From Glandiceps talaboti (Eukaryota; Hemichordata; Enteropneusta; Spengelidae): DNA of 64,000 bases. Shown piece by piece: positions 48,644-60,327 of the stretch (position 1 is the first letter of the stretch; each line of letters opens with the position of its first letter). Under the pieces are notes generated by a model. It had not been told where the DNA came from. It worked only from the letters and a program-made list of their open reading frames with translations, and searched no databases. Location of the stretch: NCBI RefSeq assembly GCF_964340395.1, contig NC_135569.1:19302957-19366956 (forward strand), given 5' to 3'. The translations under genes were made by a program, and so were the position numbers.

Positions 48644-49316
48644 CTACAAATTAAAAAACAGAGAACCGCAATGAAATCCCGTTAAACATAGTTGTATCAT
48701 TATATAAAGGTTCCTAAAATATTTACATACTATTAAACAGTACAATTTCATATAAGTCATTTCTTTCTCTTTAGAAGTCTAACATTGTGTATACACACAC
48801 AATTGTTACTATCAAAACAAGTCTTCAATCAAAGACATAGTCCCAAAACTAGTGTGTTGTATTGTGTACGATGATTAGCATTATATTGGAAATGTTTCGT
48901 TGGGACTCTTATAGGGCATTGAAGGGTATTTCTAGGGATGTCAATGTTTGTTGTGTTGGGTTTCCAATATAATTTATAACATTCAAAGTAAAACCTAAAC
49001 TATAACTCATTGACAAATATTGTAAATGTTGGTTTATATCAGAGACTTGTCAAACCTGAGCAAGACAGAGCATCGACAGCCAACTACTGTCTGTGTTTCA
49101 CCCACACGGACAGTTATAATTATGCACAGTAAAGGTCATAAGGTCACACTTTTGATCCAATATTTGTACACAATTTTGGCAGATGTCATACATAATCAAC
49201 ATGTTATATATAGCTAAGATACTGAGTCTGTTATACAATGTAGCTGAGTTTACACTTATTTCATCAATTCAAACAGAGGTGGACTAACTTTGTTAATTCA
49301 AGCTGTGATCATAAAA
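48644..49316. other. ACAP intron upstream of exon a, no exon seen
   Basis: I searched both strands for PH or BAR coding segments next to exon a and found none. A 63-codon plus-strand ORF at 49026 has no support. Confidence 0.5.
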
Positions 49317-52300
49317 CAATGTGCAGACATGTATCTGTGGACTGTAGTGCAGACATGTATCTGTGGACTGTAGTGCAGACATGTATCTGTGGACTGTAGT
49401 GCAGACATGTATCTGTGGACTGTAGTGCAGACATGTATCTGTGGACTGTAGTGCAGACATGTATCAGTGGACTGTAGTGCAGACATGTATCTGTGGACTG
49501 TAGTGCAGACATGTATCTGTGGACTGTAGTGCAGACATGTATCTGTGGACTGTAGTGCAGACATGTACCTGTGGACTGTAGTGCAGACATCTATCTGTGG
49601 ACTGTAGTGCAGACATGTATCTGTGGACTGTAGTGCAGACATGTATCTGTGGACTGTAGTGCAGACATGTATCTGTGGACTGTAGTGCAGACATGTATCA
49701 GTGGACTGTAGTGCAGACACGTATCTGTGGACTGTAGTGCAGACATGTATCTGTGGACTGTAGTGCAGACATGTATCTGTGGACTGTAGTGCAGACATGT
49801 ATCTGTGGACTGTAGTGCAGACACGTATCTGTGGACTGTAGTGCAGACATGTATCTGTGGACTGTAGTGCAGACATGTATCTGTGGACTGTAGTGCAGAC
49901 ATGTATCTGTGGACTGTAGTGCAGACACGTATCTGTGGACTGTAGTGCAGACATGTATCTGTGGACTAGTGCAGACATGTATCTGTGGACTGTAGTGCAG
50001 ACATGTATCAGTGGACTGTAGTGCAGACATGTATCTGTGGACTGTAGTGCAGACAAGTATCTGTGGACTGTAGTGCAGACACGTATCTGTGGACTGTAGT
50101 GCAGACACGTATCTGTGGACTGTAGTGCAGACATGTACCTGTGGACTGTAGTGCAGACATGTATCTGTGGACTGTAGTGCAGACATGTATCTGTGGACTG
50201 TAGTGCAGACATGTATCTGTGGACTGTAGTGCAGACATGTATCTGTGGACTGTAGTGCAGACATGTATCTGTGGACTGTAGTGCAGACATGTATCTGTGG
50301 ACTGTAGTGCAGACATGTATCTGTGGACTGTAGTGCAGACATGTATCTGTGGACTGTAGTGCAGACATGTATCTGTGGACTGTAGTGCAGACATGTACCT
50401 GTGGACTGTAGTGCAGACATGTACCTGTGGACTGTAGTGCAGACATGTACCTGTGGACTGTAGTGCAGACATGTACCTGTGGACTGTAGTGCAGACATGT
50501 ATCTGTGGACTGTAGTGCAGACATGTATCTGTGGACTGTAGTGCAGACATGTATCTGTGGACTGTAGTGCAGACATGTACCTGTGGACTGTAGTGCAGAC
50601 ATGTACCTGTGGACTGTAGTGCAGACATGTACCTGTGGACTGTAGTGCAGACATGTACCTGTGGACTGTAGTGCAGACATGTACCTGTGGACTGTAGTGC
50701 AGACATGTATCTGTGGACTGTAGTGCAGACATGTATCTGTGGACTGTAGTGCAGACATGTATCTGTGGACTGTAGTGCAGACATGTATCTGTGGACTGTA
50801 GTGCAGACATGTATCAGTGGACTGTAGTGCAGACATGTATCTGTGGACTGTAGTGCAGACATGTATCTGTGGACTGTAGTGCAGACATGTATCTGTGGAC
50901 TGTAGTGCAGACATGTACCTGTGGACTGTAGTGCAGACATCTATCTGTGGACTGTAGTGCAGACATGTATCTGTGGACTGTAGTGCAGACATGTATCTGT
51001 GGACTGTAGTGCAGACATGTATCTGTGGACTGTAGTGCAGACATGTATCAGTGGACTGTAGTGCAGACACGTATCTGTGGACTGTAGTGCAGACATGTAT
51101 CTGTGGACTGTAGTGCAGACATGTATCTGTGGACTGTAGTGCAGACATGTATCTGTGGACTGTAGTGCAGACACGTATCTGTGGACTGTAGTGCAGACAC
51201 GTATCTGTGGACTGTAGTGCAGACATGTATCTGTGGACTGTAGTGCAGACATGTATCTGTGGACTGTAGTGCAGACACGTATCTGTGGACTGTAGTGCAG
51301 ACACGTATCTGTGGACTAGTGCAGACATGTATCTGTGGACTGTAGTGCAGACATGTATCAGTGGACTGTAGTGCAGACATGTATCTGTGGACTGTAGTGC
51401 AGACAAGTATCTGTGGACTGTAGTGCAGACACGTATCTGTGGACTGTAGTGCAGACACGTATCTGTGGACTGTAGTGCAGACATGTACCTGTGGACTGTA
51501 GTGCAGACATGTATCTGTGGACTGTAGTGCAGACATGTATCTGTGGACTGTAGTGCAGACATGTATCTGTGGACTGTAGTGCAGACATGTATCTGTGGAC
51601 TGTAGTGCAGACATGTATCTGTGGACTGTAGTGCAGACATGTATCTGTGGACTGTAGTGCAGACATGTATCTGTGGACTGTAGTGCAGACATGTATCTGT
51701 GGACTGTAGTGCAGACATGTATCTGTGGACTGTAGTGCAGACATGTATCTGTGGACTGTAGTGCAGACATGTATCAGTGGACTGTAGTGCAGACATGTAT
51801 CAGTGGACTGTAGTGCAGACATGTATCTGTGGACTGTAGTGCAGACATGTATCTGTGGACTGTAGTGCAGACATGTATCTGTGGACTGTAGTGCAGACAT
51901 GTATCTGTGGACTGTAGTGCAGACATGTATCTGTGGACTGTAGTGCAGACATGTATCAGTGGACTGTAGTGCAGACATGTATCTGTGGACTGTAGTGCAG
52001 ACATGTATCTGTGGACTGTAGTGCAGACATGTATCTGTGGACTGTAGTGCAGACATGTATCAGTGGACTGTAGTGCAGACATGTATCTGTGGACTGTAGT
52101 GCAGACATGTATCTGTGGACTGTAGTGCAGACATGTATCTGTGGACTGTAGTGCAGACATGTATCTGTGGACTGTAGTGCAGACATGTATCAGTGGACTG
52201 TAGTGCAGACATGTATCTGTGGACTGTAGTGCAGACATGTATCTGTGGACTGTAGTGCAGACATGTACCTGTGGACTGTAGTGCAGACATGTATCTGTGG

Positions 52301-54020
52301 ACTGTAGTGCAGACATGTATCTGTGGACTGTAGTGCAGACATGTATCTGTAGACTGTAGTGCAGACATGTATCTGTGGACTGTAGTGCAGACATGTATCA
52401 GTGGACTGTAGTGCAGACATGTATCTGTGGACTGTAGTGCAGACACGTATCTGTGGACTGTAGTGCAGACATGTACCTGTGGACTGTAGTGCAGACATGT
52501 ATCAGTGGACTGTAGTGCAGACATGTATCTGTGGACTGTAGTGCAGACATCTATCAGTGGACTGTAGTGCAGACATGTATCTGTGGATTGTAGTGCAGAC
52601 ATGTATCTGTGGACTGTAGTGCAGACATGTATCTGTGGACTGTAGTGCAGACATGTATCAGTGGACTGTAGTGCAGACACGTATCTGTGGACTGTAGTGC
52701 AGACATCTATCTGTGGACTGTAGTGCAGACATGTATCTGTGGACTGTAGTGCAGACACGTATCTGTGGACTGTAGTGCAGACACGTATCTGTGGACTGTA
52801 GTGCAGACATGTATCTGTGGACTGTAGTGCAGACATGTATCTGTGGACTGTAGTGCAGACACGTATCTGTGGACTGTAGTGCAGACACGTATCTGTGGAC
52901 TGTAGTGCAGACATGTATCTGTGGAATGTAGTGCAGACACGTATCTGTGGACTGTAGTGCAGACACGTATCTGTGGACTGTAGTGCAGACATCTATCTGT
53001 GGACTGTAGTGCAGACATGTATCTGTGGACTGTAGTGCAGACATCTATCAGTGGACTGTAGTGCAGACATGTACCTGTGGACTGTAGTGCAGACATGTAT
53101 CTGTGGACTGTAGTGCAGACATGTATCTGTGGACTGTAGTGCAGACATGTATCTGTGGACTGTAGTGCAGACATGTATCTGTGGACTGTAGTGCAGACAT
53201 GTATCAGTGGACTGTAGTGCAGACATGTATCTGTGGACTGTAGTGCAGACATGTATCTGTGGACTGTAGTGCAGACATGTATCTGTGGACTGTAGTGCAG
53301 ACATGTATCAGTGGACTGTAGTGCAGACATGTATCTGTGGACTGTAGTGCAGACATGTACCTGTGGACTGTAGTGCAGACATGTATCTGTGGACTGTAGT
53401 GCAGACAAGTATCTGTGGACTGTAGTGCAGACATGTATCTGTGGACTGTAGTGCAGACATGTATCTGTGGACTGTAGTGCAGACATGTATCTGTGGACTG
53501 TAGTGCAGACATGTATCTGTGGACTGTAGTGCAGACACGTATCTGTGGACTGTAGTGCAGACATGTATCTGTGGACTGTAGTGCAGACATGTATCTGTGG
53601 ACTGTAGTGCAGACACGTATCTGTGGACTGTAGTGCAGACATGTATCTGTGGACTGTAGTGCAGACATGTATCTGTGGACTGTAGTGCAGACATGTATCT
53701 GTGGACTGTAGTGCAGACATGTATCTGTGGACTGTAGTGCAGACATGTACCTGTGGACTGTAGTGCAGACATGTATCTGTGGACTGTAGTGCAGACATGT
53801 ATCTGTGGACTGTAGTGCAGACATGTATCAGTGGACTGTAGTGCAGACATGTATCTGTGGACTGTAGTGCAGACATGTATCTGTGGACTGTAGTGCAGAC
53901 ATGTATCTGTGGACTGTAGTGCAGACATGTATCTGTGGACTGTAGTGCAGACATGTATCTGTGGACTGTAGTGCAGACATGTATCTGTGGACTGTAGTGC
54001 AGACATGTATCTGTGGACTG
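49317..54020. repeat. 26-bp minisatellite, about 181 units
   Basis: Units contain GCAGACATGTATCTGTGGAC then TGTAGT. The unit has no stop in any minus-strand frame, so ORFs of up to 832 codons appear on that strand, with a 26-residue period (three units). A 24-bp unit (GGACTAGTGCAG) at 49966 recurs at 51316, 1,350 bp away, which marks a segmental duplication inside the array. Confidence 0.97.
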
Positions 54021-54029
54021 CAGTTTCTG

Positions 54030-54737
54030 GTGTTTCTATATAAATCCTGATTAAAGGTGTTTCTATATATTCTGATTAAAGGTGTTTCTATATATTCTGA
54101 TTAAAGGTGTTTCTATATATTCTGATTAAAGGTGTTTCTATATATTCTGATAAAAGGTGTTTCTATATATTCTGATTAAAGGTGTTTCTATATATCCTGA
54201 TTAAAGGTGTTTCTATATAAATCCTGATTAAAGGTGTTTCTATATATTCTGATTAAAGGTGTTTCTATATATTCTGATTAAAGGTGTTTCTATATATTCT
54301 GATTAAAGGCATTTCTATATATTCTGATTAAAGGTGTTTCTATATATTCTGATTAAAGGTGTTTCTATATATCCTGATTAAAGGTGTTTCTATATAAATC
54401 CTGATTAAAGGTGTTTCTATATATTCTGATTAAAGGTGTTTCTATATATTCTGATTAAGGGTGTTTCTATATATTCTGATTAAAGGTGTTTCTATATATT
54501 CTGATTAAAGGTGTTTCTATATATTCTGATTAAAGGTGTTTCTATATATTCTGATTAAAGGTGTTTCTATATATTCTGATTAAGGGTGTTTCTATATATC
54601 CTGATTAAAGGTGTTTCTATATAAATCCTGATTAAAGGTGTTTCTATATATTCTGATTAAAGGTGTTTCTATATATTCTGATTAAGGGTGTTTCTATATA
54701 TTCTGATTAAAGGTGTTTCTATATATTCTGATTAAAG
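54030..54737. repeat. 25-bp minisatellite with 28-bp variants, about 28 units
   Basis: Units are TTCTGATTAAAGGTGTTTCT plus ATATA. A longer variant with ATATAAATCCTG recurs about every 180-220 bp (54040, 54213, 54398, 54622), indicating multi-unit duplication. Confidence 0.96.
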
Positions 54738-54794
54738 TTACTTGGTCTGCAACTGAATGCTTTTACATTATTTCGATGCACATTAAATACTTAC

Positions 54795-55050
54795 GCAAAA
54801 CTACTCTAGTACAAGTGTAAAAAGGATACATGACGTGAATTGTATGAAAATTCATCTTCCGGCGTTGTTTCTGAGCGATAAAGTTTGAGTTGACCCCACG
54901 GCAGAATATGTATGACCCGCCATGATTCAAAACGTTCAGAATCGATCACCTGACAACCACATGTAATGAGCATGCGCAGAAGTAATTTATGCGGTGACCT
55001 AGCTCGGTGACCTATGCCCGGCCGGCCCAGGATCGGAACGTGACCCAGCC
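54795..55050. promoter_or_regulatory. Candidate bidirectional promoter / 5' UTR region
   Basis: This is the only stretch here with locally higher GC and CpG (CCCGGCCGGCCC near 55017). On the plus strand it leads to an ATG in good context followed by a donor (55051-55060). On the minus strand it holds a consensus donor GC|GTAAGTATTT at 54795/54794, as expected at the end of a first non-coding exon. Head-to-head gene starts are an inference. Confidence 0.4.
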
Positions 55051-58000
55051 ATGTCAGATGTAAGTATATAAACAAATACACGTGTTTCTAACCAGTGTTT
55101 TCGAGATCTTTCCAACACATATTGCAAATCTGTAAATGTGTCATCGCTTGATGAGAATATGTAGACGATTTGTGCAAATAGTAAAATCTTTATTGTGTGT
55201 GACATCGTGATGGCATGGGCTCTAGATCTAATAAACTGGTGATTTGTTTGCACAAACCAAGTTTTATGGCCATCAAAGTACAAAAACAATTGCGTTGTGT
55301 GAAGGTCAAAGTTATTTGGGACATTTAACGAGCAGAAAGCATTACTTTTGCCGACAAATCGAACCAGAATTTACAAATACAATTGTGTTTCAGGAAACTT
55401 CCATTTGAAATAAATGCAAGAATGCAACTTTTTTGGCTGCAATTTTTGTGCATTGTATTGATTATTTCCCCAATGTGTGTCATGATACTCATTGATAGGT
55501 CCCATACTATTCCAAATTTTTTTTTTATTTTCCTTTAATCTGTCCATTATCAAATGTATGCAAAATATATGTATTGTTTCATTATTTTCAAGTAAATACA
55601 TGTAATAAAGTACATAAGGGAGTGTCCAGATTTTACTTCAAGGGGGACCCGGAGGATTTCCACTTTGCCTTGTGTATTTTTTTCAAGCCCCCCCCCCACA
55701 CACACACACAAAAACTTGGGAAAAATTGATGCCCCCCCCCCCTGCAAGTACTTTATTTTTCCATGCCCCCCCCCCCCCCCCCCATAGACTCACACATATA
55801 TACAAACACACTTTGTGGAGTCATGATGGGTGAATGGTTAGTGTGGCTTGAAATCTACAGATTGCAGGTTCGAGCCCTGTTGCTGCCTGCTGTTTATTTT
55901 TGAGTGGCTAAAGTCCTTGGGCAAGATTTGAACCATGACTGTGCCTCAGTCAAACCAGCTGTATAACTGGGGACCTGGTAGGATGTAGGTTGCAATGTGA
56001 AGGCTTTAATCCTATGCGCTTAAATGGCTGCAATGGATTGTATGCTCCCCAGGGAGTTGAGGAAGACTAAAGGGCCGCTGTGCCGTTTCCGAGCCAGGGG
56101 TAATAATTAAAGCACTTTGAGCATGTAGTGTGAAAGCACTATATAAGAACATTATTATTACACATACACAACATGTATGTATGTATGTATGTATGTATGT
56201 ATGTATGTATGTATGTATGTATGTATGTATGTATGTATGTATGTATGTATGTATGTGTGTATGTATGTATGTATGTATGTATGTAAGTGCTACTTTTCTT
56301 TCTTCAGGCTAGTTTTAGTGGTTTGGAAGAGGGTGCTGTATGCAGGACAGGAAGGGGTAACAGGGTAGGGTTAGGGAAGGTAGTATGCCTACCATTGGCG
56401 ATATTGACAACCAATTACAAGACAGACAACAAAGAATGGAAGTAAGAACATATGTTCATTTTTAACAATAGTACATCATAGAACCTCAAGGGTCTATGAG
56501 TACATATATATTTAATAGCTGACCACAGAATGAACATGACATTATTCACATCTCACAAACGCTTCTTTCAAAGCTGCACTAGCAGCTTCTGAAATGTTTG
56601 TTGTCCATATTTTTGTTAGATGTAATGACTTCCTAATGATATTGTCCACCCTAATGACCACTATACAATCACAGGTGGTGAAACATACAGTATCTGTACA
56701 CACACTATAAATCCAAACCAAATAATCTGTTGTTACAATTGTAGTTATCCAATGACATCACAATTTCAACCTAATACTGTACTGCTTGGATGAAAACAAT
56801 GTTACTGATTTCTAATCGTGGGCTGTCCAATCAAAAAAAAAAACATTTCAGTTACAGTTAGTGATGTTTTCATCTCGATCTACATTTACTATTCTGTGTT
56901 GTTTACAGTTTTAGTATTACAGGTTGTTAATCAGCTACAAGCACTATTTCAATATTTGTATTATGACCTCCACTGGACCTCTAGTGACAATAAAATTGAA
57001 ACGAAAGTAAATGTACATTCTCAATGTGATATCCAAGTTTTTTACTGTAAGTCATAAGTTATCAAGGCCTTGAATTAGATTAGGAACCATGCATACAATG
57101 TACAGGAAACAACTATTCTGATATCAAGAGAGACAAACACACATTCACAATTTATGAAGACTATGCTACATTTGAGCATAGATGTTCATGAACTCTGGAT
57201 TCATTAGTATCTAATGGAAATTTCTACATACATTAACAATATTTCTTAGAAGCAAATCCCACATTTTCACCGACATCTTGTTAGCACTGTACTACTATGG
57301 GCTGTTTGTACCTGTCCCAAAGAAATGTGAAACAAGTTGGAGTGGTACAGCTTATTAAGGATCTGTACATACAAGCTTCCCAAATTAGGGAGCCTTCAGT
57401 ATTGACAGGGTGAAGGGCCAGAGGAAATCACACATGATCTGTTAAGTAAAACATGACCCTCCTCCCCCCATTTGTAAAAAGTGACCCTCCCCTTTGTCCC
57501 ATTTTGTAAAACATGACCCTCCCCATGACAATTCCATAAACTGAATGTTAATCAATCTTCCCATTATATGTATACACTCACTGTTGCAGTTTTTGGACAG
57601 ACTCTGTTTTCGGACAGATATCAACTCGTCCCATGATCCTTGTTGTTTTCTTTTGAACTATCATATTGTCATGCTCAAGCACTCATACGAAAGATCAAGC
57701 GATACAAAAGCTTTGATTCAACACTAATTTTGTGGTATCAGTTCTGAGAGCACTAATATTGGTGATCACAAAGTTACCATATGTAACAACACTGTCATAG
57801 TTGCCAGTGCTTTTTGCATTGTGAGTGATAAGGTGAGATGGTACAATCAATAAAATGCATCATTTTATAGACAATTTTCTTACATTATATGTATTTGTAC
57901 TTTGGCATGTAAAAGACTCGTAAAAGTAAATGATGAGTGTTCATCTCACTTTTACATCTCAAAACACACAAAACAAATTGACAATCATTGAATCTTAAAT

Positions 58001-58827
58001 TTGGTCACAAAACTACATATTGTAAAATGTGACCCTCCCCTAAACATTACTATCCAAAATATGACCCCCAAGAACAGGTTTGTAAAATGTGACCCACCCC
58101 CTGATTCCTTTGGCCCTACCCTACCTGTAAATACTGATGGCTCCCTTAGTATGTCCCGTGATGTCACAACCTGTTGGTAATCATATCGTGATGATACATG
58201 GTATGGCCCATTGCAGTACACCCTAGAAAATACTGACAAGACATCAGAAAAAATTTGGGCCTCACTTCCTAAAAATTATTATCATACTGTGAGTGGCCGT
58301 GTCCCTTTGAATGCTGCATGACAGCCATGCACCTTTTCACAATCATGCTAAATTAGAAGTACCTTCATGAACTCCTGTCATTTAAAAGTAACTGTAATGA
58401 CAAATGAATAGTAGTCTCTGGTTACATCACAAATGACAGCAGATGATAACATTGGAACTGTGATTCAACCAAAATAACACATCTAAACAAATCAAACTGG
58501 ATCAATTGAATGGTTTATGAAGATTACACAAACCAAAGTTTGCATAAATGTATTAAATGTAACAAATAAACATGTACATGTACATGAAGTATATGCAGCA
58601 TTATGGATGGATTCACTTATTGCTATAAAGTTGAAAATCAAAAGAACTGCACTATTCTTCCTTTCAAAATGTCCTATTTCATACCATACAACTCATGATT
58701 TTAGACATTGTCCTCCATATAAACTAAAAAAAGACCTATTTTTCCTTTACAGGACTTTAATTTTCTTGTACCAAATGAGGCTGTTCTAGCAATAGCCAGA
58801 AGATGGCGACAAGAATTTTTGCAGTAG
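55051..58827 (+). CDS. Small three-exon gene, predicted 55-aa protein
   Basis: Exon 1 (55051-55059) is ATG TCA GAT followed by GTAAGTAT. Exon 2 (56923-57006) follows TATTACAG and ends at GTAAAT. Exon 3 (58753-58827) follows TTTACAG and ends in TAG. All junctions are phase 0. The product is acidic/amphipathic at the start ([21 protein letters not shown]) and ends [20 protein letters not shown] then EFLQ. There is no signal peptide or clear membrane segment. I do not recognise the family. The SINE at 55.8 kb is in intron 1. Additional exons cannot be excluded. Confidence 0.5.
55611..55790. repeat. Poly-C tracts in a repeat-like segment
   Basis: Three C-homopolymers of about 9-18 bases (55689-55699, 55733-55742, 55765-55783) lie between AT-rich phrases, a place where assembly length errors are likely. 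Confidence 0.8.
55810..56160 (+). mobile_element. tRNA-derived SINE with ATT tail
   Basis: The head has an A-box-like TGGTTAGTGTGG and a B box GGTTCGAGCCC with pol III spacing. A body follows, then a tail AAGCACTTTGAGCATGTAGT and AAAGCACTATATAAGAAC, then ATTATTATTA. The tail is of the kind shared with L2-type LINE 3' ends. It is intact from head to tail. Confidence 0.82.
56171..56285. repeat. (GTAT)n microsatellite
   Basis: About 28 tetranucleotides directly after the SINE tail, with one GTGT. Confidence 0.97.
57007..58752. repeat. Intron with two copies of a short GACCCTCC repeat
   Basis: TTTGTAAAACATGACCCTCC-like phrases occur in tandem at 57445-57535 and again at 58015-58105, bracketing about 500 bp. 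A 60-codon ORF at 57545 follows a TTGCAG but has no fitting donor, so I do not call it an exon. Confidence 0.5.
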
Positions 58828-59697
58828 ATGATGTTGAAGATAACAATGATGCCAACAGCATGCTGCTTACACAAATTTTGTTCTTTGGCAACATGGTAGA
58901 CTAGGGGTTGGCAACCATGTTGTTGTTCCAAGCTGTTGTGTCTGGGTGATAAGGGACAGATACCCTGACCCATTCTTAACATACACTGGATTTAGACAAT
59001 CCAGACTTCAGTGAATGCATAGTGAATCAAGGTCGCCTCGACACTTGCATTTCTACCAATGATGCTGTTGGGGGTGGAGATATGGGAGCAAGATTTCTTG
59101 ACAGTCATCTAGGGTTACTGGCTTCCAGTTCCTTCCTTTGCTTCATTCCTTGTCAGTCAAGTAGTCTTGTGTCCACTATTAGTTTCTTCAAGGCAAGCAA
59201 ATGTGGGTATGTTTTCTCCACTTTGAGAGGTGTGATAGCCCATCTACAACTCTTTTTTTTTTGGAATACTCTGTGGTGGCTAAAATTCATAATACAGGAA
59301 AAGAGACAAAATTTGTTGTTACAATAAGCATTCATGTTAATGCAGTTTTAGCCTGTGTATGGCACTTGATTTACAATTTTGCTAGTGTCTACTATCCTGC
59401 TTGTGCTATTTGCAGTTTATTCTATTAGCCACACCTAAACAAATAACATTACAAAAATACATACCTGTATGCTTGTCATATAATGTATTACTAGCAGGAC
59501 AGTAGATAGGAGTTACTAAAGTTGCAGACTCAGTGCTGCAGGCATGCTACTATAATTTGGTGTATCATTCAACACTAATCTCTCAGCCTTCCGAGTTTGC
59601 CTTTCACCAGCTGTTCAAAACATATCTACAAATCTTTCCCTCCCTGGTGATTATTATAACAGATTTGATTATTGCCTTAGTTATTCTACTACACATA

Positions 59698-59733
<36 letters not shown>

Positions 59734-59962
59734 CTAACAGCTTCACTTAGAAAAATGTTAACTCTGTGCATACTTGGTGTTGTGTCAAGTAGAAAGCCAT
59801 GTTTGAGTGTAGCCAAATTTACGTGATTGACATTTTTTTATTATAGTGATTACATGATAGACTTGTACATTTCAACAGAAAAACTCATCACAAGTGGGTA
59901 GTTCAGCACAGCTTGTGATATGCTGCTTAGTCAAATAGTGTTGTAATCTATGTTCATTATAG

Positions 59963-59996
<34 letters not shown>

Positions 59997-60327
59997 CATT
60001 TTGAATACACTTTTTGACATTGATGAGACTCTATATTTCTGTCTTAGTGGTTAACTAGACTGGATAATTTTTGTATTGAAATATTGTACCAGTTTAGACT
60101 TCATCCAATGTTCTTCCTTTGACATGATTTACCTAATATGTACTAAGTATATTTCTGATACATGTATATATGTTTATATTAAAAGAGAACTATTTATTGT
60201 TACCGAATCACTCCTTCCCTTGTCCTCAGTAAATCTCTGTCAACATGTACATTGTGATCTAGAGCTGCAAGCAAGTTTCTTGCCCTGTAAACGGGTGGTG
60301 TATTTGCTGAGTGCTTAGATGCATACA
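58828..60327. other. Intergenic / 3' UTR between convergent genes
   Basis: The first few hundred bases after the TAG are probably 3' UTR of the plus-strand gene. Short CA (59698-59731) and GT (59967-59996) microsatellites are present. Nothing else is recognised. Confidence 0.45.

Noticed and set aside
49298-51796. 832-codon minus-strand ORF
   Set aside because: It is entirely the 26-bp minisatellite read through three frames in turn; no domain, signal, start or splice support.
54999-55289. 96-codon minus-strand ORF with a hydrophobic start
   Set aside because: It overlaps the proposed promoter and first exon of the plus-strand gene and shows no recognised domain or splice link.
57545-57727. 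Extra plus-strand exon of the small gene
   Set aside because: It follows a TTGCAG acceptor but runs to a stop with no in-phase donor, and it sits between two repeat copies.
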